Positions 56,910 through 64,000 of a stretch of 64,000 nucleotides of DNA are shown piece by piece. The position numbers were made by a program, and so were the translations under genes. This stretch comes from Burkholderia anthina. GTDB taxonomy: Bacteria > Pseudomonadota > Gammaproteobacteria > Burkholderiales > Burkholderiaceae. The DNA lies in assembly GCF_001547525.1 (NCBI RefSeq), contig NZ_CM003768.1, positions 3,410,001 to 3,474,000 of the forward strand, given 5' to 3'. Position 1 is the first letter of the stretch. Each line of letters starts with the position of its first letter. The notes beneath the pieces are model-generated. The model ran no database searches. It saw nothing but the letters and a program-made list of their open reading frames with translations, and was not told the origin of the DNA.

Positions 56910-57884
56910 ATGCCGAAAGCAATCCGATACGACCAGCCGGGCGGCCCGGACGTGATGAAGTGGGTCGACGTCGATGTCGGCGCGCCGAAGGCGGGCGAAG
57001 TCCGCATCCGGCAGCACGCGGTCGGGCTCAACTACATCGACGTGTATTTCCGCACGGGCCTGTATCCGCAGCCGCTGCCCGGCGGCCTCGGAATGGAGGC
57101 GGCGGGCGAGGTGACGGCCGTCGGCGACGGCGTGACCGCGTTCAAGACCGGCGACCGCGTCGCCTATGTCGGCCAGCCGCCCGGCGCGTATGCGCAAGAG
57201 CGCGTGATGCCGGCCGAGCGGCTCGTGAAGCTGCCTGACGAAATCAGCTACGACGACGCGGCGTCGGTGATGCTGCAGGGGCTGACCGCGCACTACCTGC
57301 TGCGCCGCACGTACCCGGTGAAGGCCGGCGACACGATCCTGATCCACGCGGCGGCCGGCGGCGTCGGCCTGCTCGTGTGCCAGTGGGCGAAGGCGCTCGG
57401 CGCGACCGTGATCGGCACGGTCGGCTCCGACGAGAAGGCCGAACTCGCGAAGGCGCACGGTTGCGATCATCCGATCGTCTATACGCGCGAGAACTTCACG
57501 CAGCGCGTGAAGGACATCACGAACGGCGCGGGCGTACCGGTCGTCTACGATTCGATCGGCAAGGACACCTACGTCGGTTCGCTCGACTGCCTCGCGCCGC
57601 TCGGCTACTTCGTCAGCTTCGGCAACGCGTCGGGCCCGCTGCCGCCGATCGACTCGAAGGAGTTCTCGTCGCGCGGCTCGCTGTTCTTCACGCGGCCGAC
57701 GCTGTTCTCGTACATCGCGAAGCGCGCCGATCTCGAAGCCGCGGCCGCCGAGCTGTTCGACGTGATCCTGTCGGGCAAGGTGAAGACCAGCATCAACCAG
57801 CGCTATCCGCTCGCCGAAGTCGGCCGCGCGCATGCCGATCTGGAAGCACGCAAGACCACCGGTTCGACGATCCTCGTTCCCTGA
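56910..57884 (+). CDS. qor: NADPH:quinone oxidoreductase (zeta-crystallin type)
   Basis: The 324-residue medium-chain reductase without zinc opens M-P-K-A-I-R-Y-D-Q-P-G-G-P-D-V-M. It has V-G-L-N-Y-I-D-V-Y-F-R-T-G-L-Y, G-M-E-A-A-G-E-V and the cofactor motif A-A-A-G-G-V-G-L-L-V-C-Q (NADPH type). It reduces quinones by one electron or acts on enones. GAGGAGCG lies just before the ATG. It is monocistronic between the T6SS cassette and kdp. Confidence 0.9.
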   Translation: MPKAIRYDQPGGPDVMKWVDVDVGAPKAGEVRIRQHAVGLNYIDVYFRTGLYPQPLPGGLGMEAAGEVTAVGDGVTAFKTGDRVAYVGQPPGAYAQERVMPAERLVKLPDEISYDDAASVMLQGLTAHYLLRRTYPVKAGDTILIHAAAGGVGLLVCQWAKALGATVIGTVGSDEKAELAKAHGCDHPIVYTRENFTQRVKDITNGAGVPVVYDSIGKDTYVGSLDCLAPLGYFVSFGNASGPLPPIDSKEFSSRGSLFFTRPTLFSYIAKRADLEAAAAELFDVILSGKVKTSINQRYPLAEVGRAHADLEARKTTGSTILVP

Positions 57885-57985
57885 TCCGCTCCCGCGTGCC
57901 GGCGCCGCGCCGGTACGCGCCTATCGCGGGCGGCGCCGCCGCGCCGTCCGTCCCGCCTCGATTCGCTCCGGTCCCGCCCCGCGCG

Positions 57986-58002
57986 TTTACGCGTTTTTTA
58001 CA
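57986..58002 (+). promoter_or_regulatory. KdpE-box-like site upstream of kdp
   Basis: The 17-nt sequence TTTACGCGTTTTTTACA, followed by CCC, closely resembles the E. coli KdpE operator (TTTATACTTTTTTTACA). It ends about 53 nt before the predicted transcription start, similar to the distance in E. coli. KdpE activation under potassium limitation is the natural reading. Confidence 0.7.
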
Positions 58003-58017
58003 CCCGCCCCGACAGCT

Positions 58018-58048
58018 TTGACCCGCCCTTTACGCGCGTTCCCATAAG
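58018..58048 (+). promoter_or_regulatory. Predicted kdp promoter
   Basis: TTGACC (58018-58023) is followed after 19 nt by CATAAG (58043-58048). The long spacer and weak -10 are what one expects for an activator-dependent promoter. The predicted start point is near 58055, about 32 nt before the first ORF. Confidence 0.5.
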
Positions 58049-58086
58049 GTTCTAGTCGTCCGATTTCGACGACGGAGAACATAAAA

Positions 58087-58194
58087 ATGGATGGGGTTTT
58101 CATCGGCGCACTGGTGCTCTTCACCGCGCTGATCCTCGGTTTGCTTGCCGGTTGCGACAAGCTCGTGCAATACGGTCGCGGGGGGCGCGCATGA
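58087..58194 (+). CDS. 35-residue membrane peptide at the head of the kdp operon
   Basis: This [13 protein letters not shown] to the end GRGGRA, encodes a single hydrophobic helix (about 4-22) followed by G-C-D-K-L and a basic tail. GGAG precedes the ATG at 8-10 nt. It overlaps kdpF by 4 nt (ATGA), exactly as kdpF overlaps kdpA, which argues that it is translated. I do not recognise a named family. By size, position and topology it could be a second KdpF-like stabilising subunit. It is easily missed because of its length. Confidence 0.7.
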   Translation: MDGVFIGALVLFTALILGLLAGCDKLVQYGRGGRA

Positions 58195-58283
58195 CCTGGA
58201 TGCTTTGGCTGGCGGGCGCCTCGACGGCCCTGCTGTTCGCGTATCTCGTCTTTGCGCTGCTGCGCGCGGAGGACATCGAATGA
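58191..58283 (+). CDS. kdpF: Kdp complex small subunit KdpF
   Basis: The 30-residue peptide is one membrane helix ending in the conserved L-L-R-A-E-D. It stabilises the KdpFABC complex. It overlaps the preceding 35-residue ORF and kdpA by 4 nt each. Confidence 0.88.
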   Translation: MTWMLWLAGASTALLFAYLVFALLRAEDIE

Positions 58284-60085
58284 ACGCGAACAACCTGTTG
58301 CAGACGCTGCTGTTCATCGTCGTGCTGCTGGCGGCGGCCGTGCCGGTCGCGCGCTACCTGAGCGCCGTGATGGACGGCAGTTCGCGCGTCGTGCGCGTGT
58401 TCGCGCCGCTCGAACGCGTGCTGTACCGCATCGCCGGCGTCGATGCGGGCACCGAAATGAACTGGAAGCAGTACACGATCGCGACGATCGCGTTCAACGC
58501 GCTCGGCGTGCTGTTTCTTTACGCGCTGCTGCGCCTGCAGGGCTTCCTGCCCGGCAACCCGCAGCAGTTCGGCGCGATGACGCCCGACGGCGCGTTCAAC
58601 ACGGCCGTCAGCTTCGTCGCCAACACGAACTGGCAGGACTACGCGCCCGAGCAGACCGTCAGCTATCTGTCGCAGATGCTCGGCCTGACCGTGCAGAACT
58701 TCCTGTCGGCGGCGACCGGCATCGTCGTCGTGATCGCGCTGATCCGCGGCTTCGCGCGCCACACCGCGCAGACGATCGGCAACTTCTGGGTCGACCTCAC
58801 GCGCGTGACGCTGTACGTGCTCGTGCCCATGGCGGCGCTCGTCGCCGCGCTGCTGATGAGCCAGGGTGTGCTGCAGAACATGAAGGCGTACCAGGACGTG
58901 CCGGTGTTGCAGGCGAGCACCTACGCGGCGCCGAAGCTCGACGCGCAGGGCAACCCGGTGAAGGACGACAAGGGCAACCCGGTCACGGTGACGACGCCGC
59001 TCACGAAGCAGACGCTCGCGATGGGCCCGGTTGCCTCGCAGGAAGCGATCAAGATGCTCGGCACCAACGGCGGCGGCTTCTTCAACGCGAACTCCGCGCA
59101 CCCGTTCGAGAACCCGACGCCGTTCGCGAACTTTCTGCAGATCTTCTCGATCCTGATCATCCCGGCCGCGCTGTGTCTCGTGTTCGGCCGCATGATCGGC
59201 GACCGCCGGCAGGGCGTCGCGGTGCTCGCGGCGATGACGGTCGCGTTCGTCATCGCGATCGGCGTCGAGGTGAGCGCCGAGCAGGCCGGCAACCCGACGC
59301 TCGCCGCGCTGCGCGTCGACCAGTCGGCCGGCGCGCTGCAGCCGGGCGGCAACATGGAAGGCAAGGAAACCCGCTTCGGGATCGCGCAGACCGGCATCTT
59401 CACGGTCGCGACCACGGCCGCGTCGTGCGGCGCGGTCGACGCGATGCACGATTCGCTGACCCCGCTCGGCGGCCTCGTGCCGATGCTGCTGATGCAGCTC
59501 GGCGAGGTGGTCTACGGCGGGGTCGGCTCGGGCCTCTACGGGATGCTCGTGTTCGCGCTGCTCGCGGTGTTCGTCGCCGGCCTGATGATCGGCCGCACGC
59601 CGGAATACGTCGGCAAGAAGATCGAGTCGTACGAGATGAAGATGGTGTCGATCGTCGTGCTGCTCACGCCGCTGCTCGTGCTGGTCGGCACGTCGATCGC
59701 CGTGCTCGCCGACGCGGGCAAGGCCGGCATCGCGAACCCGGGCCCGCACGGCTTCTCGGAAATCCTCTATGCGTTCAGCTCCGCCGCGAACAACAACGGC
59801 AGCGCGTTCGCGGGCCTGACGGTCGGCACGCCGTTCTACAACTGGATGACCGCGATCGCGATGTGGTTCGGCCGTTTCGGCACGATCGTGCCGGTGCTGG
59901 CGATCGCAGGTTCCCTCGCCGCGAAGAAGCGCATCGCGGTGACGAGCGGCACGCTGCCGACCCACGGCCCGCTGTTCGTCGTGCTGCTGCTCGGCACGGT
60001 GATGCTGGTGGGCGCGCTGACCTACGTGCCGGCGCTCGCGCTGGGCCCGGGCGTCGAGCACCTGATGATGTGGCTGGGCGCGTGA
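58280..60085 (+). CDS. kdpA: Potassium-transporting ATPase subunit A
   Basis: The 601-residue membrane channel-like subunit binds and conducts K+. It belongs to the superfamily of K+ transporters with four P-loops; a filter-like segment is visible in [14 protein letters not shown] and similar turns. [15 protein letters not shown] near residue 115 and [11 protein letters not shown] late in the protein are also highly conserved. It starts inside the kdpF stop codon (ATGA) and is followed by kdpB 61 nt later. Confidence 0.97.
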   Translation: MNANNLLQTLLFIVVLLAAAVPVARYLSAVMDGSSRVVRVFAPLERVLYRIAGVDAGTEMNWKQYTIATIAFNALGVLFLYALLRLQGFLPGNPQQFGAMTPDGAFNTAVSFVANTNWQDYAPEQTVSYLSQMLGLTVQNFLSAATGIVVVIALIRGFARHTAQTIGNFWVDLTRVTLYVLVPMAALVAALLMSQGVLQNMKAYQDVPVLQASTYAAPKLDAQGNPVKDDKGNPVTVTTPLTKQTLAMGPVASQEAIKMLGTNGGGFFNANSAHPFENPTPFANFLQIFSILIIPAALCLVFGRMIGDRRQGVAVLAAMTVAFVIAIGVEVSAEQAGNPTLAALRVDQSAGALQPGGNMEGKETRFGIAQTGIFTVATTAASCGAVDAMHDSLTPLGGLVPMLLMQLGEVVYGGVGSGLYGMLVFALLAVFVAGLMIGRTPEYVGKKIESYEMKMVSIVVLLTPLLVLVGTSIAVLADAGKAGIANPGPHGFSEILYAFSSAANNNGSAFAGLTVGTPFYNWMTAIAMWFGRFGTIVPVLAIAGSLAAKKRIAVTSGTLPTHGPLFVVLLLGTVMLVGALTYVPALALGPGVEHLMMWLGA

Positions 60086-60146
60086 TCCACCCGTGACGCG
60101 CCCGCATGGCGACACATAAAAGACTGAAGAGCTTGAAGAGATCGCA

Positions 60147-62231
60147 ATGACTCAACATTCCGCAACACGGTCCATGTTCGATCCGGCGCTGCTGCGCCCG
60201 GCGATCGTGGATTCGTTCAAGAAACTCACGCCGCGCACGCAGTTCCGCAACCCGGTGATGTTCTGCGTGTACGTCGGCAGCATCCTCACCACGATCCTGT
60301 GGATCGCGGCGCTCGCCGGCCAGGCCGAGGCGCCCGCGGGCTTCATCCTCGCGATCGCGCTGTGGCTGTGGTTCACGGTGCTGTTCGCGAACTTCGCCGA
60401 AGCGCTCGCCGAAGGGCGCTCGAAGGCGCAGGCCGCGTCGCTGCGCAGCGCGAAGAAGGACGTGATGGCGAAGAAGCTGAACGAGCCGCATCCGAAGTCG
60501 CCGATCCGCATCACGACCGCGTCCGATCTGCGCAAAGGCGACGTCGTGCTGGTCGAGACCGGCGACGTGATCCCGGCCGACGGCGAGGTCGTCGACGGCG
60601 TCGCGTCGGTCGACGAGTCGGCGATCACCGGCGAATCCGCGCCGGTGATCCGCGAATCGGGCGGCGACTTTTCGTCGGTGACGGGCGGCACGCGCGTGCT
60701 GTCCGACTGGATCGTCGTCAAGGTCACCGCGAACCCCGGCGAGGCGTTCCTCGACCGGATGATCGCGATGGTCGAAGGCGCGAAGCGCAAGAAAACGCCG
60801 AACGAGGTCGCGCTGACGATCCTGCTCGTCGCGCTGACGATCGTGATGCTGCTCGCGACCGCGACGCTGCTGCCGTTCTCGATGTTCTCGGTCGAAGCGA
60901 TGAAGGCCGGCCACGTGGTGACGATCACCGCGCTCGTCGCGCTGCTCGTGTGCCTGATCCCGACGACGATCGGCGGCTTGCTGTCCGCGATCGGCGTGGC
61001 CGGGATGAGCCGGATGATGCAGGCGAACGTGATCGCGACGTCGGGCCGCGCGGTGGAAGCGGCCGGCGACGTCGACGTGCTGCTGCTCGACAAGACCGGC
61101 ACGATCACGCTCGGCAACCGCCAGGCGTCGATGTTCGTGCCGGCGCCGGGCGTGACCGAGGAAGCGCTGGCCGATGCCGCGCAATTGTCGTCGCTCGCCG
61201 ACGAAACGCCGGAAGGTCGCAGCATCGTCGTGCTCGCGAAGGAGCGCTTCAACATTCGCCAGCGCGACATGGCGCAACTGCACGCGACGTTCCTCGGCTT
61301 TTCCGCGCAGACGCGGATGAGCGGCGTCGACCTGCCGGGCTGCGAGATCCGCAAGGGCGCGGCCGACGCGATCCGCCGCTACGTCGAGACGAACGGCAGC
61401 CGCTTCCCGGAAGAAGTGCGCCGCGCGGTCGACGACGTCGCGCGCCGCGGCAGCACGCCGCTCGTCGTGGCCGACCTGCAGGACGGGGTGGCGCGCGTGC
61501 TCGGCGTGATCGAGCTGAAGGACATCGTGAAGGGCGGCATCAAGGAGCGCTTCGCGGAGCTGCGCAAGATGGGCATCAAGACCGTGATGGTGACGGGCGA
61601 CAACCGGCTGACGGCCGCGGCGATCGCGGCGGAAGCGGGCGTCGACGATTTCCTCGCGGAAGCGACGCCGGAAACCAAGCTCGCGACGATTCGCGAGCAT
61701 CAGGCGGCCGGGCGTCTCGTCGCGATGACGGGCGACGGCACCAACGACGCGCCGGCGCTCGCGCAAGCCGACGTCGCAGTGGCGATGAACACCGGCACGC
61801 AGGCGGCGAAGGAAGCCGGCAACATGGTCGACCTCGACTCGAACCCGACGAAGCTGATCGAGATCGTCGAGATCGGCAAGCAGATGCTGATGACGCGCGG
61901 CTCGCTGACGACGTTCTCGATCGCGAACGACATCGCGAAGTACTTCGCGATCATCCCGGCCGCGTTCGTGACGACCTACCCGCAACTGCGCGTGCTCGAC
62001 ATCATGCACCTGACGTCGCCGGCGTCCGCGATCCTGTCCGCGGTGATCTTCAACGCGCTGATCATCGTCGCGCTGATTCCGCTCGCGCTGAAGGGCGTGA
62101 CCTACCGGCCGCTCGGCGCCGCGTCGCTCTTGCGCCGCAACCTGCTGGTCTATGGCCTCGGCGGCGTGCTGCTGCCGTTCCCGTTCATCAAGCTGATCGA
62201 CATGACGCTCGCCGCGCTCGGCTGGGCCTGA
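60147..62231 (+). CDS. kdpB: Potassium-transporting ATPase subunit B
   Basis: The 694-residue P-type ATPase is the energising subunit of Kdp. The phosphorylated aspartate is in D-K-T-G-T-I-T (Asp315). The T-G-E-S motif (161-164) holds the serine whose phosphorylation inhibits the pump in E. coli. [12 protein letters not shown] and the K-T-P-N-E segment are also present. The sequence is complete, with no sign of damage. It lies between kdpA and kdpC in the operon. Confidence 0.97.
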   Translation: MTQHSATRSMFDPALLRPAIVDSFKKLTPRTQFRNPVMFCVYVGSILTTILWIAALAGQAEAPAGFILAIALWLWFTVLFANFAEALAEGRSKAQAASLRSAKKDVMAKKLNEPHPKSPIRITTASDLRKGDVVLVETGDVIPADGEVVDGVASVDESAITGESAPVIRESGGDFSSVTGGTRVLSDWIVVKVTANPGEAFLDRMIAMVEGAKRKKTPNEVALTILLVALTIVMLLATATLLPFSMFSVEAMKAGHVVTITALVALLVCLIPTTIGGLLSAIGVAGMSRMMQANVIATSGRAVEAAGDVDVLLLDKTGTITLGNRQASMFVPAPGVTEEALADAAQLSSLADETPEGRSIVVLAKERFNIRQRDMAQLHATFLGFSAQTRMSGVDLPGCEIRKGAADAIRRYVETNGSRFPEEVRRAVDDVARRGSTPLVVADLQDGVARVLGVIELKDIVKGGIKERFAELRKMGIKTVMVTGDNRLTAAAIAAEAGVDDFLAEATPETKLATIREHQAAGRLVAMTGDGTNDAPALAQADVAVAMNTGTQAAKEAGNMVDLDSNPTKLIEIVEIGKQMLMTRGSLTTFSIANDIAKYFAIIPAAFVTTYPQLRVLDIMHLTSPASAILSAVIFNALIIVALIPLALKGVTYRPLGAASLLRRNLLVYGLGGVLLPFPFIKLIDMTLAALGWA

Positions 62232-62256
62232 GCCCGCCGCACTTGAAGGAACCATC

Positions 62257-62838
62257 ATGAAATCGTTGATTCGCCCGCTCGTCGTGCTGTTCGTCATCCT
62301 GACCGCCGTGACGGGGCTCGCTTACCCGGCCGTGATGACCGTGTTCGGTCAGGCCGTGTTTCCGTCGCAGGCCAACGGCAGCCTGATCGAGCAGAACGGC
62401 AAGATCGTCGGCTCCGCGCTGATCGGCCAGCCGTTCGACGCGCCGAAGTATTTCTGGGGCCGGCTGTCGGCCACCGCGCCGATGCCGTACAACGCGGCCG
62501 GCTCCGGCGGCTCGAACCTCGGCCCGCTGAACCCGTCGCTCGCCGATCAGGTGAAGGCGCGCATCGCCGCGCTGCGCGATGCCGGCACCGACCTGTCGAA
62601 GCCGGTGCCGGTGGACCTCGTGACGGCGTCCGCCAGCGGCCTCGATCCGGAGATCACGCCGGCCGCCGCCGCGTACCAGGTCGAGCGCGTCGCGAAGGCG
62701 CGCGGCCTGGCGCCGGACGCGGTCGCGCAACTCGTCGCCGCGAACACGACGGGCCGCCAGTTCGGCGTGCTCGGCGAGCCGCGCGTGAACGTGCTGAAGC
62801 TGAACCTCGCGCTCGACGCGGCGCAGGCCGTGCACTGA
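62257..62838 (+). CDS. kdpC: Potassium-transporting ATPase subunit C
   Basis: The 193-residue protein has a single N-terminal membrane helix (about 8-30, ending G-L-A-Y-P) and a periplasmic domain. [17 protein letters not shown] and S-G-S-N-L-G-P-x-N-P are typical. It assists K+ binding by KdpA. Hairpins follow before kdpD. Confidence 0.95.
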   Translation: MKSLIRPLVVLFVILTAVTGLAYPAVMTVFGQAVFPSQANGSLIEQNGKIVGSALIGQPFDAPKYFWGRLSATAPMPYNAAGSGGSNLGPLNPSLADQVKARIAALRDAGTDLSKPVPVDLVTASASGLDPEITPAAAAYQVERVAKARGLAPDAVAQLVAANTTGRQFGVLGEPRVNVLKLNLALDAAQAVH

Positions 62839-62858
62839 TCGGTCGCGCGGGCTGACCG

Positions 62859-62920
62859 GCATCCGGCGCGGCCTGAACCGTGCCGGATGCGCTTTTCCCG
62901 ACGGCGCGCGCGCCGTCTTT
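62859..62920 (+). terminator. Two consecutive hairpins between kdpC and kdpD
   Basis: A 9-bp stem (62859-62867 with 62882-62890) is followed by G-C-T4. A second 9-bp GC palindrome (62900-62917) is followed by T3. Either could attenuate transcription from kdpFABC into kdpD. Confidence 0.6.
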
Positions 62921-62990
62921 GCCTTTTGCGGCGATTTGGAACCACAATGCTCGTACCCGCGCGCATCCGGGCGCTCCGCTTTCCTCACGC

Positions 62991-64000
62991 ATGAATCGTC
63001 CCGATCCCGACCAACTCCTCGACAAGCTGCAGCGAGACGAAGAAAAGCAGCGGCGCGGCCAGCTCAAGATCTTCTTCGGCGCGTCCGCCGGCGTCGGCAA
63101 GACCTACGCGATGCTGCAGGCCGCGCGTCAGCGCGTGCAGGAAGGCGTCGACGTCGTCGTCGGCATCGTCGAGACCCACGGCCGCGCCGAGACGGCCGCG
63201 CTCCTCGACGGCCTCGACGTGCTGCCGCCCGCCCGCATCGACTATCGCGGCCGCACGCTCGCCGAATTCGATCTCGACGGCGCGCTCGCGCGTGCGCCGC
63301 AACTGATCCTCGTCGACGAGCTCGCGCATTCGAACGTGCAGGGCGGGCGGCACCTGAAGCGCTGGCAGGACGTCTACGAGCTGCTCGACGCGGGCATCGA
63401 CGTATATACGACCGTCAACGTCCAGCACCTCGAAAGCCTGAACGACGTGGTCGGCGCGATCACCGGCATCCGCGTGTGGGAGACCGTGCCCGATCGCGTG
63501 TTCGACGCGGCCGACGAAGTCACGCTCGTCGACCTGCCGGCCGAGGAGCTGCTCGAGCGGATGCGCGACGGCAAGGTCTATCTCGCGCAGCAGGCCGAGC
63601 GCGCGGTGCGCAACTTCTTCCGCAAGGGCAACCTGATCGCGCTGCGCGAGCTGGCGCTGCGGCGCACGGCCGATCGCGTCGACGCGCAGATGCGCGAGTA
63701 CCGTGCCGACCGTTCGATCCAGCGCATCTGGCAGGCGCGCGAGCGGCTGCTCGTGTGCGTCGGCCCGGGCGCCGAGGCGCCGACGCTCGTGCGTGCGGCC
63801 GCGCGCCTCGCCGCGAGCCTGAAGGCCGACTGGATCGCCGTGTACGTCGAGACGCCGCGCCTGCAGCGGCTGCCCGACGCGCGGCGGCAGCGCACGCTCG
63901 ACGCGCTGAAGCTCGCGGCCGAGCTCGGCGCGGAGACGGCCACGCTCGCCGGCGCCGACGCGGTCGCCGCGCTGATCGGCTATGCGAAGGTGCGCAACGT
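62991..64000 (+). CDS. kdpD: Sensor kinase KdpD, cut by the window's right edge
   Basis: The first 336 residues are visible, comprising the N-terminal KdpD domain. Its Walker A-like motif is F-G-A-S-A-G-V-G-K-T (29-38), with L-I-L-V-D-E-L-A-H and H-S-N-V-Q-G-G-R-H-x-K-R-W-Q-D. T-T-V-N-V-Q-H-L-E-S-L-N is also conserved. The start of the universal-stress-like domain (about 250 onward, L-L-V-C-V-G-P-G) is present; membrane and kinase parts lie outside. It should pair with KdpE to control the kdp promoter. The ATG at 62991 gives MNRPDPDQLLDKLQRDEE, the family start. Confidence 0.95.
   Translation, partial: MNRPDPDQLLDKLQRDEEKQRRGQLKIFFGASAGVGKTYAMLQAARQRVQEGVDVVVGIVETHGRAETAALLDGLDVLPPARIDYRGRTLAEFDLDGALARAPQLILVDELAHSNVQGGRHLKRWQDVYELLDAGIDVYTTVNVQHLESLNDVVGAITGIRVWETVPDRVFDAADEVTLVDLPAEELLERMRDGKVYLAQQAERAVRNFFRKGNLIALRELALRRTADRVDAQMREYRADRSIQRIWQARERLLVCVGPGAEAPTLVRAAARLAASLKADWIAVYVETPRLQRLPDARRQRTLDALKLAAELGAETATLAGADAVAALIGYAKVRN

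Noticed and set aside
56509..56922. Candidate 137-residue gene on the minus strand beside the T6SS cassette
   Set aside because: There is no ribosome site, signal peptide or recognisable motif. It overlaps the qor ribosome site region. Kept only as a gap description.
58121..62297. Large minus-strand open frames opposite kdpA and kdpB
   Set aside because: They are low-complexity Arg/His/Asp/Ala proteins without motifs, opposite intact kdp genes.

Overview
The window is high-GC DNA with dense genes and short intergenic gaps. Gene content and order point to chromosome 1 of a Burkholderia (beta-proteobacterium), probably of the cepacia-complex type. Supporting signs are an intracellular PHB depolymerase, a very long FtsK, the lipopolysaccharide core cluster ending in msbA, the maf-rlmH-rsfS-nadD-hemF-purD-yebC housekeeping run, an orphan RnfB-type ferredoxin next to nth, and a kdp operon. 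I cannot fix the species from sequence alone.

Layout. 1-1.8 kb: the cut end of a HigB/RelE-like toxin gene, a small membrane protein and a spermidine-synthase-like protein. 1.8-9.0 kb: a DUF3311 + sodium:solute symporter pair behind a good sigma70 promoter, a VOC protein, transaldolase, a benzoate transporter, and a MoxR ATPase/VWA pair. 9.2-14.3 kb: two tandem monohaem cytochromes c, a DUF1841 protein, a DMT exporter, rsxB-nth (overlapping by 4 nt) and a TetR regulator. 14.3-19.4 kb: PHB depolymerase with a lysine/alanine tail and a promoter flanked by palindromes, a GH15 glucanase/trehalase-like enzyme and an exported lactonase-like beta-propeller. 19.4-30.2 kb: ftsK, a META lipoprotein, purT, a tiny lipoprotein, a MliC-type lysozyme inhibitor, rhlE, gluQ and trhO. 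30.4-34.0 kb: dnaE. 34.3-42 kb: two GT9 heptosyltransferase-like proteins, an O-antigen-ligase-like protein, two GT2 enzymes and msbA, i.e. lipid A-core assembly and export. 42-46 kb: RcnB-like, FUSC, MFS and PRC-barrel proteins, and yggL. 46-54 kb: a minus-strand run from yebC to rng. 54-58 kb: upp, a divergent SDR, mgsA, a two-gene type VI secretion effector/immunity cassette (Tae4-like amidase plus Rap1a/Tai-like immunity protein), and a quinone oxidoreductase. 58-64 kb: kdp operon (a 35-aa ORF, kdpF, A, B, C) preceded by a KdpE-box-like sequence, then kdpD cut by the right edge.

Most of the window is ordinary core chromosome. The accessory spots are the toxin at the left edge and the Tae4/Tai4-like cassette (about 55.5-56.9 kb). 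The most checkable regulatory signals are the paired 15-bp palindromes around the phaZ promoter and the KdpE-like site before kdp. I saw no tRNA, rRNA, CRISPR array, insertion sequence or integrase.
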